Source: a bacterium
GTDB lineage: Bacteria; Sysuimicrobiota; Sysuimicrobiia; Sysuimicrobiales; Humicultoraceae
Length of the DNA stretch: 64,000 nt
Assembly: GCA_031082185.1 (NCBI GenBank)
Contig: JAVHLI010000002.1
Span: forward strand, 124,001-188,000
Direction of reading: 5' to 3'
Part shown: piece after piece, positions 43,170-51,364 of the stretch
Layout: each line of letters starts with the position of its first letter
Position numbering within the stretch: the stretch's first letter is position 1
Notes under the pieces: generated by a model
Databases searched by the model: none
The model's input: the letters and a program-made list of their open reading frames with translations, nothing else
Told to the model about the DNA's origin: nothing
Position numbers and translations under genes: made by a program

Positions 43170-45104
43170 CTACGCCCCGACCGCAACGACCTCGTACATC
43201 ATCGGACGCAGCTTCAGGGCCTCGCGCTTCTTGTTCAGGTGGGCAATGATGAGCTGCGCCCCCTTGACCGGATCGGACTCAAACGCGAACCGGCCGCCGG
43301 TTACTCCCTCGATCTCCTGTGTCACGAAGCGGGTTACCGCATCGCTTCCTAGGATGTTCAGCGACGAGCCGAGCACGGTGAGGATGCCGGAGGCAACGGC
43401 GTAGAACCCGATCGTTATCGCCTTCTCCGACCACCAGCCGGGCGCGGCGGCGGCCACGGGCAACTCGGAGAAATCGCGGCCGATGCCGCCCTCCTTGACC
43501 ATTTCGATGCAGGCGGTGAGGATCCGGCTGTTGTCCACGCACGATCCCGCGTGCAGGACCGGAGGGATGCCCACGGTCTCGCAAATCTCCCGCAGTCCCT
43601 TTCCGGCGTACTCGAAGGCGGCCTCCGGCTGCATGAGCCCAAACTTGCCGCAGGCAATGGCAGAGCACCCGGTCTGCACCACCAGAACGTCGTGCCGCAG
43701 CAGCTCGGCGACCAGGTCAATATGGCACTGGTCCTGAATCTGCTTGGGGCTGTCGCAGCCGACTACGCCGACGACGCCCCGTATCCGGCCGGAGATGATC
43801 GCGTCGTTCAGCGGGCGCCAGCCCCCGCGGAAGGTGCCTCCCAGCATGTGGGTGATGGACTCCGTGGTGAATCCCGCGATCACTTCCATCTTGTGGTCGG
43901 GGATAACGACCCGGGACCGATCCCTGCGGGCGAAGTTCTCCACCGCGCGTCCGACTATCTCGCGCGCGGAGGCCGCGGCCCGATCCTCGTGGAACGGCAT
44001 GTGCTTGGTGCCTGGGATGCGGGCCTTTTCCGAGGTCGCGATGATCTCTGTGTGGAAGCAGGAGGCCGCATCGGTCAGCCCGGGCATGATGCACTGGACG
44101 TCCACCAGGAAAACGTCCGCCGCGCCTGTGATCAACGCCAACTCCTGCTGCAGGAAGCTGCCGGCTATCGGGACGCCACGGCGCATCAGCACCTCGTTGG
44201 CCGTGCAGCAAATACCGGCCACGTTGATCCCTGAGGCGCCCAACTCCTTGGCCCGGGCGAGCAGCGCCGGGTCGGCGGCGGCATCCACGATGGCCTCTGC
44301 CAGCATCGGCTCGTGGCCGTGCACCAGAACATTCACCTGGTCGGCCCGCAGCACGCCCAGGTTCACCTGGGCCCGCACCGGCTTGGGGGTCCCGAAGAGG
44401 ACGTCTTGGAGGTCGGTGGCAACCATCGAGCCTCCCCAGCCGTCTGCCAGCGAGCTGCGTATCCCGCCGAAGATGAGACTCTGGTAGTCGGTGTCCACTC
44501 CCATGTTGGTGCGGTGCATGACGTCCACGATCTCACGATCCACACCCCGCGGTGCCACCCCGAGCTTGCGCCAGGTTTCCTGCTGCTTCGCCGGCGCCCG
44601 CTGGAGGAAGGCCAGCTCACCGTCCTGCTGACCGAACTGCGAGAGGCAGACCTGGGCCACGCCCTCGGCGATCTCGGCCACGCTGCGGCCATCCAGCGCG
44701 ACCCCGAGTTCGACGGCCAGCGCGCGCAGCTTGCCCTCATCTTTGATGCTGTACCCCGGCGCCTGCCCGCGGGCCGTCATCAGTAACAACTGGGCCACCG
44801 ACCGTCCGTGGTCGGAGTGGGCGGCCGATCCCGCGGCCATGTCGCGGGCCAGCCGCCGCGCCGCCACGGTATCAATGTTGGCTCCACAAACCCCTATCTG
44901 GGGCCGCTTGCTGCCGGGCAGTCCCAGGTTGCACGGGCCGAGATGGCAAATGGTGCAGCAGATACCCAACTCGCCCACGCGACATTGGGAGCCCAGAGCC
45001 GCGTAGCGATCCCAGATCGTGGCGATGTTCTCGGTCTTGGCGCGCGCCCGCATCTCCACGCTGGCAGGATCCGTCCGGTCCCGCTGCTGGACAGTATCAC
45101 TCAT
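43170..45104 (-). CDS. cooS: Carbon monoxide dehydrogenase catalytic subunit (CooS/AcsA)
   Basis: A 644-residue Ni-CODH. The B/D-cluster motif CCTICHLGPC is near residue 50. C-cluster residues lie in GICCTANE, VQCIMPG and VQTGCSAIACGK, with HAGSCVDNSR further on. It reduces CO2 to CO for ACS and works with ferredoxin. Start overlaps the cooC stop (ATGA), so nickel ATPase, CODH and ACS are encoded in order. No separate hydrogenase or CooF is adjacent. Confidence 0.97.
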   Translation of the reverse strand: MSDTVQQRDRTDPASVEMRARAKTENIATIWDRYAALGSQCRVGELGICCTICHLGPCNLGLPGSKRPQIGVCGANIDTVAARRLARDMAAGSAAHSDHGRSVAQLLLMTARGQAPGYSIKDEGKLRALAVELGVALDGRSVAEIAEGVAQVCLSQFGQQDGELAFLQRAPAKQQETWRKLGVAPRGVDREIVDVMHRTNMGVDTDYQSLIFGGIRSSLADGWGGSMVATDLQDVLFGTPKPVRAQVNLGVLRADQVNVLVHGHEPMLAEAIVDAAADPALLARAKELGASGINVAGICCTANEVLMRRGVPIAGSFLQQELALITGAADVFLVDVQCIMPGLTDAASCFHTEIIATSEKARIPGTKHMPFHEDRAAASAREIVGRAVENFARRDRSRVVIPDHKMEVIAGFTTESITHMLGGTFRGGWRPLNDAIISGRIRGVVGVVGCDSPKQIQDQCHIDLVAELLRHDVLVVQTGCSAIACGKFGLMQPEAAFEYAGKGLREICETVGIPPVLHAGSCVDNSRILTACIEMVKEGGIGRDFSELPVAAAAPGWWSEKAITIGFYAVASGILTVLGSSLNILGSDAVTRFVTQEIEGVTGGRFAFESDPVKGAQLIIAHLNKKREALKLRPMMYEVVAVGA

Positions 45105-45901
45105 TCCCTGACCCTCCCCTTGAATCTGGTTTCCAGTGCGTCTACGAGCCGGGCCACCGCTCCGGACGCGGCGGCATCGACTTCAGCCGCCTGCCCACCT
45201 GCGCGTTCGGCTTCAGCAAGAGCTTCGCTGTAGGGAATCGCCCCGATCAGTTCGAGGCCGTCCAGGTGGGCGGCCAGGTAGGCCTCGTCGGCAGAGCCCC
45301 GGACCCGGTTGGCCACGCCCAGCACTTGTCCTATCCCGATCTCCGCTGCCAAGCGCTTGATGCGGACCGCGGTCTCCAGGCTGGCCCGGCTGGGGTCCAC
45401 GACCACCAGCAGGGCGTCGGCCGCGTGCGCGCTGCGCCGGCCCAGGTGCTCCAGGCCGGCTTCCATATCAACGAGGAGCGCCTGGTCGCGCTCCAAAGCC
45501 AGAAACTCTATGACCCTGCGCAGCAGCACGCTCTGGGGGCAGGCGCACCCGGCGCCGCCGCGGGTGATGGCCCCTGCCACCACAAGCCGAATGCCACGGT
45601 GAACCACGGCGACCCGATCCACGAGATCGTCCACCTGCGGGTTCAACCGCACGAGGCCACCTGTGCCGCCGATCCGCTGCTCGATCTCCTCCCTCAACTC
45701 CAGCAGGGGAGTGATGGGTTGGGAGGGAAGCCCCAGGGCTGCCGCCAGGGTAGGGTTCGGGTCGGCGTCAATGGCGGTCACGCGGTAGCCCCGGTCCACC
45801 ATGGAAACGGCCAACAGGGCAGTCAGGGTCGTCTTACCGACCCCGCCCTTCCCTGAGACAGCAAGCTTCATGGGTGCAGTAGGCGCCATCTTCTCCTGCA
45901 T
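45101..45901 (-). CDS. cooC: CooC-like nickel-insertion ATPase at the head of the WLP operon
   Basis: About 266 residues of MinD-type ATPase with SGKGGVGKTT, DADPNPTLA and a CxC motif in GCACPQS, the CooC metal site. The ATG at 45901 has GGGGG three bases upstream. An ATG at 45889 with AGGAG is an equally possible start. It is the first gene of the 42-kb minus-strand run, and the promoter must lie in the 185-base gap before it. It differs clearly from the second CooC at 36.8 kb. Confidence 0.92.
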   Translation of the reverse strand: MQEKMAPTAPMKLAVSGKGGVGKTTLTALLAVSMVDRGYRVTAIDADPNPTLAAALGLPSQPITPLLELREEIEQRIGGTGGLVRLNPQVDDLVDRVAVVHRGIRLVVAGAITRGGAGCACPQSVLLRRVIEFLALERDQALLVDMEAGLEHLGRRSAHAADALLVVVDPSRASLETAVRIKRLAAEIGIGQVLGVANRVRGSADEAYLAAHLDGLELIGAIPYSEALAEAERAGGQAAEVDAAASGAVARLVDALETRFKGRVRE

Positions 45902-46009
45902 TATCCCCCTACCCCCCACCGGCGAGGCATCGGGTGTGGAGTGGATTCTTGACCCCGGCGGGCTTGAAGCGGCACGCCTCCCGGTCTCGCATATCAGGGG
46001 AACACCGTA

Positions 46010-46036
46010 TTGCACCCAGGTTTCCCGTCGTATATC
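46010..46036 (+). promoter_or_regulatory. Possible sigma70-type promoter for the cytochrome gene
   Basis: TTGCAC at 46010-46015 and TATATC at 46031-46036 resemble -35 and -10 boxes, but the 15-base spacer is short. It is the best such pair upstream of the start at 46087. No equally good promoter was found for the opposite strand. Confidence 0.35.
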
Positions 46037-46059
46037 CTCGGGAGCAAGTCCGTATGTCA

Positions 46060-46075
46060 CATCGGGTACCCGATG
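46060..46075. promoter_or_regulatory. 16-base perfect palindrome in the divergent intergenic region (operator candidate)
   Basis: CATCGGGTACCCGATG is exactly self-complementary. It lies between the putative -10 box and the start of the cytochrome gene, and upstream of the WLP operon start on the other strand. This is a suitable place for a dimeric repressor or activator. An mRNA hairpin role is also possible. Confidence 0.45.
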
Positions 46076-46086
46076 GAGGGGTTCTA

Positions 46087-46449
46087 GTGCGAGCGCGCAG
46101 AGGAGCGATATGGATCGGCGTGGCGGCAATGCTGGTCGTGGGTGTCTCCGTCTGGGCGAGTGCCAAGGCCCCTGACACGGTTCTGTTCAAACAGACCTAC
46201 GCCCCCAAGGAGGGCACCGACCTGGCCAAGGCCCTGCCTTGCCTGGTCTGCCACTCCAAGATGCCGGCGACCAAGACCGATCTCAATCCCTACGGGGCGG
46301 ACCTGGCCAAGGCCTCGGCCGGCAAAGCCGTGGACGCCAAGATCCTGCTCGCCATCGAGAAGCTCGACTCGGACAAGGACGGCGCCAGCAACATAGTCGA
46401 GATCAAGGCAGGCACGCATCCGGGCGACCCGAAGTCCAAGCCCAAGTAA
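46087..46449 (+). CDS. Small exported monohaem cytochrome c-like protein with calcium-loop motif
   Basis: A 120-residue protein. Residues 1-26 form a signal peptide (basic start, then a hydrophobic stretch ending WASAKA). A single CxxCH haem motif (CLVCH, residues 52-56) follows, and DSDKDGASN (about residues 93-101) resembles an EF-hand or thrombospondin-3 calcium loop. The GTG at 46087 is chosen because GGAGGGG sits five bases upstream. The longer frame has no ribosome site. It is divergent from the WLP operon. Haem attachment would use the ccm genes at 52-57 kb. Its electron partner is unknown. Confidence 0.82.
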   Translation: MRARRGAIWIGVAAMLVVGVSVWASAKAPDTVLFKQTYAPKEGTDLAKALPCLVCHSKMPATKTDLNPYGADLAKASAGKAVDAKILLAIEKLDSDKDGASNIVEIKAGTHPGDPKSKPK

Positions 46450-46503
46450 CGGCAGGCGTCGCAAGGGGCGGCCACCGCCTGGCAAGAAGCCACGCGCAGG
46501 AGA

Positions 46504-46602
46504 ATGCTTAAGCGGATTCGTCTGCCGGCACTGTTCGCACTGGCCTTTGCCTTCGCGGCAGTTCCCCAGCCAGGCGACATTGCGCCCCAAGACACCGGAT
46601 AG
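46504..46602 (+). CDS. Possible 32-residue exported peptide
   Basis: ATG at 46504 is directly preceded by AGGAGA. The peptide begins MLKRIR and has a hydrophobic Ala/Leu/Phe stretch ending near VPQPG, like a signal peptide with a very short remainder. It is 54 bases after the cytochrome gene on the same strand. No homologue is recalled, and it may be a chance frame. Confidence 0.3.
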   Translation: MLKRIRLPALFALAFAFAAVPQPGDIAPQDTG

Positions 46603-46608
46603 GTACCT

Positions 46609-46625
46609 CTGCCTGCAATAGGCAG
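46609..46625. terminator. Short hairpin between convergent genes, weak terminator candidate
   Basis: CTGCCT-GCAAT-AGGCAG forms a six-pair stem with a five-base loop just after the tiny plus-strand ORF and downstream of the minus-strand aldolase-like operon. No T-run follows on either strand, so intrinsic termination is doubtful. Confidence 0.3.
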
Positions 46626-46637
46626 CCGCGCGGTGCC

Positions 46638-46792
46638 CTATCGCCCACACAGGACGACGAAGGCCGCGTATGCGCCGGCGCCGACAATGGCTATACCGAG
46701 CAGCACGGCCACCCCGCTGACCATGGCCTGGAACCCACCGCGGCCAGCGACCATAACAACAGGAACGCCAGCACAAGCCCGACCGGATGCAT
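46638..46792 (-). pseudogene. Possible small two-helix membrane protein with a broken frame
   Basis: The frame from ATG 46792 encodes MHPVGLVLAFLLLWSLAAVG and then non-hydrophobic residues to a stop at 46691. An overlapping frame from ATG 46724 encodes MVSGVAVLLGIAIVGAGAY and ends at 46638. Both halves look like membrane helices, and a single shift would join them into a protein of about 50 residues. GGAG lies six bases before the first ATG, 25 bases after the aldolase-like gene. Either two tiny genes, a decayed gene or a sequencing error. Confidence 0.3.
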
Positions 46793-46817
46793 CGCACTCC
46801 CCCTAATCCCAGGCTTC

Positions 46818-47894
46818 CTAGGTCATCGGCACCCGCAGAATCAGCCGCCCTTCGATGCGGCCGAGGATGTCGGCCAGACTCGGGCCCGTGATGGTCAGGC
46901 CGTGATTGCGCAGGCCGATCACCGCGCGGTGGGGATCCGGACTGTCCCGTACGAGCTCGGCCACGGCCTGGGCGAGCTGCAGGGTGCCGCACGGGTACTG
47001 TACCTGCGTCGATGTGACCCCCTCCATCCACGAGTGGACATGGATGATGGCGCCCACCCCGGGGTGGGCTGTGTAGATCATCCAGTGCTCGATGGCATCC
47101 ACCGAAACGCGGCGGGGCTCGATCCCAAGCGGCACGCTGAGCAGGATAAGGTTGCGCTCCGGGTCGTACCCCTTGACCATGAGCATGTCGCGGCCCACGA
47201 CGCGCATCGCACCCTTGTTGACGCCGCTGGCGCTCATCCAGTAGCGGCGTGCATCCTTGCGCACGCTGAGGTTCCCGTAGGACAGCCCACCTATGCCGAA
47301 CAGCCGCCGGACGTGCTCAAGATCGCGCGGAGACAGCAGCTCCTCGAGGGGAAAGGCCGCCGGAAGCAGGTTGAGCGCGTCCAGGCGCTGCCCGGCCTCC
47401 GCCAGCGCAGCCGTGAGTTCGTCCCCCTCCCAGAGCGCTTCCTCCAGGTCGGCGTGGAACTCGTTGCTGATCACGAGCTGGGCCGATGCCAGAGGGTACA
47501 TCCGGTCGAAGATGCGGCCGAAGAACGCCTGGTCGTCGGTCCCGTCCACGGCGAAGTAACCCTGCTCCAGCGTTACCACGTAGGCGCGCACCTCGCTCCC
47601 CTCCGGCAGCAGGTACAGCACCATGTTGCTGAGGGTGCGGACCAGCAGCGGGTACAGCGCCGGCAGGACCTCCCCGGTGGGAAGCGGGCCCTCAATAACC
47701 GAGACGACGAACGTCGCCTGCGCCCTGCGGCGGAAGGGACGGAGGGCGTCGGGGTCCACGAAGTGGAGCACGACCCTGGGTGCCTGGTCTGGGGAGGTCT
47801 CTTCAAATCCGTGCGCCAGGAGCACTCGCCGCAGGCCGTCGGCGAACCAGATCTGCCTGGGGGACCGAGGGTGACCGGCGGTGGCGAAGTTCAT
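46818..47894 (-). CDS. Class II aldolase/adducin-domain protein with an extra N-terminal domain
   Basis: A 358-residue protein. Residues about 190-350 form a class II aldolase/adducin fold. Marks are GLSYGNLSVRK, SASGVNKG, the probable metal-binding HVHSW and the second site NHGL. Residues 1-180 are a separate alpha/beta domain with no family I recognise. Class II aldolases act on phosphorylated sugars or related hydroxy-ketones with zinc, but substrate cannot be read here. It is the last gene of the right-hand minus-strand run, 27 bases after a NarL-type regulator. The start has GGGGGAGGAG upstream. Confidence 0.75.
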   Translation of the reverse strand: MNFATAGHPRSPRQIWFADGLRRVLLAHGFEETSPDQAPRVVLHFVDPDALRPFRRRAQATFVVSVIEGPLPTGEVLPALYPLLVRTLSNMVLYLLPEGSEVRAYVVTLEQGYFAVDGTDDQAFFGRIFDRMYPLASAQLVISNEFHADLEEALWEGDELTAALAEAGQRLDALNLLPAAFPLEELLSPRDLEHVRRLFGIGGLSYGNLSVRKDARRYWMSASGVNKGAMRVVGRDMLMVKGYDPERNLILLSVPLGIEPRRVSVDAIEHWMIYTAHPGVGAIIHVHSWMEGVTSTQVQYPCGTLQLAQAVAELVRDSPDPHRAVIGLRNHGLTITGPSLADILGRIEGRLILRVPMT

Positions 47895-47921
47895 GGGCTC
47901 CTCCCCCTTGGAGGTCCTGTT

Positions 47922-48578
47922 CTACGGCTCGATGAGTCCTTTCCGGATAGCGTAGCGTACCAGCTCGGTCCGGTCGTGCAGGCCGAGCTTCTCGAAGATG
48001 TGGGCGCGGTGCGTCTGCACGGTCTTGATGCTGATGTAGAGGCGGCTCGCAATTCCCTGGTTCGTGAGCCCCTCTGCGATAAGAGCAAGCACCTCGCGTT
48101 CCCGCGCGGTCAGCCCGTCGAACCGCCGGCGCTCGGCCTCCCCGCTGTCCAGACGCCTGAGGTAATCCTGGACCACGGTACGGGCGACCGAAGGGTAGAG
48201 AAACGCCTCGCCACGGCTTGCGGCGCGGACCGCGTCCACCAGGTCGGTGGCCGCGCCGCGCTTCAACACGTACCCGGACGCCCCGGCGCGCAGCAGCTGA
48301 AACACATAGTGCTCGTCCTCGTGCATCGTGAGCGCCAGAACCCGGACGTCGGGCATCCGCTCGCGGATCTGGCGGGTGGCCTCGATGCCGTTCATGCCGG
48401 GCATGCTGAGGTCCATCACGACCACGTCGGGGTGTACCGACTCGACCATCGCGACGGCCTGCACGCCGGTGTCTGCTTCTGCGACGACCTGGATGTCGGG
48501 GTGCGCCGCCAGGATCATGCGCACCCCTTCGCGGACGATGGCGTGATCGTCCACGACGACCACGCGGATTCTCTTCAC
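47922..48578 (-). CDS. NarL/LuxR-family response regulator (second pair)
   Basis: A 218-residue regulator. The receiver domain has VVVDDHAIVREG, the acceptor Asp in VVVMDLSMP and a C-terminal LuxR helix-turn-helix (LTAREREVLALIAEGLTNQGIA, VQTHRAHI). The GTG at 48578 overlaps the kinase stop (GTGA). The longer frame is a kinase shadow. It is about as similar to the regulator at 5.4 kb as NarL-family paralogues usually are. Targets unknown. Confidence 0.93.
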   Translation of the reverse strand: MKRIRVVVVDDHAIVREGVRMILAAHPDIQVVAEADTGVQAVAMVESVHPDVVVMDLSMPGMNGIEATRQIRERMPDVRVLALTMHEDEHYVFQLLRAGASGYVLKRGAATDLVDAVRAASRGEAFLYPSVARTVVQDYLRRLDSGEAERRRFDGLTAREREVLALIAEGLTNQGIASRLYISIKTVQTHRAHIFEKLGLHDRTELVRYAIRKGLIEP

Positions 48579-50347
48579 TGTTCCGCCCCGGTGTCGCGCA
48601 GCGGCAGCATCGCCGTGATGATCGTGCCTGCCCCAGGCTTTGAGTGAGCCTCCCATCGGCCTCCTACCAGCTCGACGCGTTCGCGCATCCCCATGAGGCC
48701 GAAACCGCCATCGCGGCCGGCCGTACGGATCCTCTGGGCGTCAAACCCCTGGCCGTTGTCTTCAATGCGTACGCGCAACTCCCTCCCGACCAGAGCCAGG
48801 TCAACGTTCACGGCGGTGGCCCGGGAGTGGCGCTGCACGTTCGCCAGCGCCTCCTGCACCAGCCGGAACGCCACGGTCTCCATAGCCGGCGGAAGGCGGC
48901 CGGCGATTCCGCTCACGGAAAGCGACCAGGTGATGCCGCGGGGATCGAGAAGGGACTTGGCATACCAGCGCAGCGCTGCGACAAGCCCCAGGTCGTCTAG
49001 GATGGACGGCCGCAGGTCGTAGATCAGCCGGCGGATCTCTGCCAGCGTTCTCTCCGCCAGGTCCCGCAACTGAATCAGGTGGGCCCGAACCCGATCCGGT
49101 GATTCCTCCTGGGCGGCGAGCTCGAGGTTCACGATCAGCGCCGTCAGGGCCTGTCCGGCTTCATCGTGGAGCTCGCGGGCAATGCGCCTCCGCTCGTCCT
49201 CGTGGGCGGTGATCAGTTTCTCGAGCAGTTCCCCGCGGGTGCGCTCCTTCGCGGCCACCTCGTCAAACAGCATCCCGCGCTCCACGGCAAGGCCGATCTG
49301 ATGACCCACCGTTGAGAGCATCTGCAGCTCGCGCTCGCTGAAGGTGCGCCCGCCAGGCAGCACCAGGTTCATCAACCCCAGGGTACGCGTGCTCGCGCGC
49401 AGCGGAACGCTGGCGTGCTGGGTGTGGGCGATACCCACCTGTGCCAGCCGCTGGCAGTCCACGGCGTTCACGGCAAGGGGTAGCCGGTCCTCGGCCAGCA
49501 GGCGCAGGCAGTGGCAGTCCCCACCCATCCTCAAATTCGCTTCAGCGGCAAGCGGCGCCGGCAGTCCGAATGAGGCGGCAAGGCTCAGATGGTCGCCCTC
49601 CCGCAGGAAGACCCACCCGGCCTCCACACCCAGCAGCCGCGCCACCAACCGCAACGCCTCCTGGGCCGACTCCCCGACGTTGGTCAGCCGGTTCAAGGCG
49701 CCGGCGATCGCGTTCAGCAGTTCCAGCTCGCGGGTGTCGCGCCAGGACCGCACGATCCACCCCACGCCGAGCATCAGGGTAAACAGCCCTGAGAGCAGCG
49801 CGCCGGCGATGCCGCCCCACTCCTGTGTCCTCACGAAGGGATATCCTACCGCCAGCAACCCTGTCAGAGCGAGCCCCCAGGTGACCAGGTAGGTCGCGGG
49901 ATCATGGCGGGGTTCCTCCACGCGATGGTATCGCCGCGCGACCACGATGAACAGCACGCCCGCAACGAGGGACGGCGGAAGCGCGCCCCACGGCCACGGA
50001 TGCCCTGCCAGGGCCAGCACCCAGGCCGCGAGGACGGCGAGGACGGCCACCGCCGAGGCCCATCGCAGGAGACGTCGCTGGACCGGGAACGATCCCAACA
50101 GCAGCAGGGCGGCGGTCAGCCTCAGCAGGTGGCGCCCGATCATCCAAGCCGGGGAGGTGGCCGTGTCAAGTACTACCTCCGCCACCTGGTGCGCCGTCAG
50201 GAACCCATACGCCGCCGCCCACCACAGGACCGGCCGGCCGCGCGTGTCGAGGTAGCGCAACAGGAGAAGAAGGGTAACGGCCAGGTGCGTGCCCACGCCG
50301 AAGGCGACGGCGGCAGGCACCCAATACGGCGAGGTCAGACTAGGCAC
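48575..50347 (-). CDS. NarL-type sensor histidine kinase with multi-helix membrane domain and GAF
   Basis: A 590-residue kinase. Residues 1-210 hold about seven hydrophobic segments. Residues about 235-370 form a GAF domain with a Cys/His patch (GGDCHCLRLL and HTQHAS). The HisKA_3 domain has RRRIARELHDEAGQ (about residue 395) and LIYDLRPSILDDLG. The ATPase domain has EDNGQGFD and GFGLMGMRERV. The GTG start lacks a close Shine-Dalgarno, so the true start could be slightly internal. It is coupled to the regulator that overlaps its stop. The signal could be membrane-borne (quinone or redox), an inference. Confidence 0.9.
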   Translation of the reverse strand: MPSLTSPYWVPAAVAFGVGTHLAVTLLLLLRYLDTRGRPVLWWAAAYGFLTAHQVAEVVLDTATSPAWMIGRHLLRLTAALLLLGSFPVQRRLLRWASAVAVLAVLAAWVLALAGHPWPWGALPPSLVAGVLFIVVARRYHRVEEPRHDPATYLVTWGLALTGLLAVGYPFVRTQEWGGIAGALLSGLFTLMLGVGWIVRSWRDTRELELLNAIAGALNRLTNVGESAQEALRLVARLLGVEAGWVFLREGDHLSLAASFGLPAPLAAEANLRMGGDCHCLRLLAEDRLPLAVNAVDCQRLAQVGIAHTQHASVPLRASTRTLGLMNLVLPGGRTFSERELQMLSTVGHQIGLAVERGMLFDEVAAKERTRGELLEKLITAHEDERRRIARELHDEAGQALTALIVNLELAAQEESPDRVRAHLIQLRDLAERTLAEIRRLIYDLRPSILDDLGLVAALRWYAKSLLDPRGITWSLSVSGIAGRLPPAMETVAFRLVQEALANVQRHSRATAVNVDLALVGRELRVRIEDNGQGFDAQRIRTAGRDGGFGLMGMRERVELVGGRWEAHSKPGAGTIITAMLPLRDTGAEQ

Positions 50348-50368
50348 GGCGAACGTTTTCCCCTGCCC

Positions 50369-51364
50369 TCAGCGGGTCCTAACCACGACGAAATCCGCCA
50401 GACGCAGAAGGCCTGCCTTCGCCGGGCCATCAGGCAGCACATCGAGGGCGGCGGCGGCGACTCCCGCCGACCTCCGCGCGGCGTCCATCGCGTATCGGAG
50501 GCCACCCTGCCGATCGAGGATCTCACGCATCTCATCGCGCGACCCGGCACCCCACGGCCGTTGCAGCAAGCTGAGCAGGCGATCACGGTCGGGCCCTGGC
50601 GCGTTGCGCAGCGCGGCGATCACGGGCAGCGTGATCTTGCCCGCGTCTATGTCGCTCCCGGTGGGCTTCCCGAGCGACCCCGGATCGCCGATCAGGTCCA
50701 GGGCGTCGTCGGTTATCTGAAACGCCACCCCCCACCGCAGGCCGAACTCCGCCATCGCACCGACTGTGTCAGACGGCGCACCGGCCAGCAGAGCGCCGCA
50801 CCGGCACGCGGCAGAGAACAGAGCCGCGGTCTTGCCCCCGATGATGGCGTAGTAGCGGGCCTCGTCCTCGTGCGGGCGATCGCCGGGGGAGGCCGCCATG
50901 ATCTCAGAACGGCTCATCAACACCGAAGCCTCCGCGATCGCCGGCGCGACCTGCGCATGCCGGATGCGGCTTGCCAGGCCAAAAGCGGTGGCAAACAGGT
51001 AGTCGCCGGCCAGGACGGCAACCTGGTTGCCCCAGCGCGCGTTCACGGTCGGAACCCCCCGGCGGAGATCGGCCGCGTCAATGATGTCGTCGTGAATCAG
51101 CGAGGCGACGTGAACGAGTTCCACGGTCCCTGCCAGATGGAGCCGCTGCTCGTCGGCCCCGCCGCAGGCGCTCGCACTGAGCAGCGCCAGCGCCGGGCGG
51201 ATCAGCTTCCCCTGAGCCGACAACACGTGATCCACAAGGCCGGAGATGAACGGGTCGCTGGATGCAAGCTCTCGCCGCAGAAGCTGGGCAAGGGATCCAA
51301 GGTCCTCGGCTACAGGCGCGTAGATCTGATCGAGATCGCTTCCCATGGGCGACGGGCCAGGCAT
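50369..51364 (-). CDS. Polyprenyl diphosphate synthase
   Basis: A trans-prenyltransferase of about 331 residues. The first Asp-rich motif is HDDIIDAADLRRG, the second is QITDDALD, and GKLIRPAL lies near the N-terminus. It makes a long-chain prenyl diphosphate, probably for a quinone side chain or carrier lipid. Chain length cannot be told. The ATG at 51364 shares a base with the preceding stop (TGATG). An ATG at 51346 is an alternative. Confidence 0.92.
   Translation of the reverse strand: MPGPSPMGSDLDQIYAPVAEDLGSLAQLLRRELASSDPFISGLVDHVLSAQGKLIRPALALLSASACGGADEQRLHLAGTVELVHVASLIHDDIIDAADLRRGVPTVNARWGNQVAVLAGDYLFATAFGLASRIRHAQVAPAIAEASVLMSRSEIMAASPGDRPHEDEARYYAIIGGKTAALFSAACRCGALLAGAPSDTVGAMAEFGLRWGVAFQITDDALDLIGDPGSLGKPTGSDIDAGKITLPVIAALRNAPGPDRDRLLSLLQRPWGAGSRDEMREILDRQGGLRYAMDAARRSAGVAAAALDVLPDGPAKAGLLRLADFVVVRTR

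Noticed and set aside
40957-43404. 815-codon open frame opposite acsB
   Set aside because: It mirrors acsB in a GC-rich genome, has no recognisable motif and is His/Arg/Gly-rich as antisense shadows are. acsB itself is unmistakable.
46609-46625. Strong intrinsic terminator
   Set aside because: The stem is short and no T-run follows on either strand, so it is listed only as a weak candidate.
46902-48647. 581-codon plus-strand frame spanning the aldolase-like and NarL-type genes
   Set aside because: It crosses two good minus-strand genes and shows no domain; shadow of codon bias.
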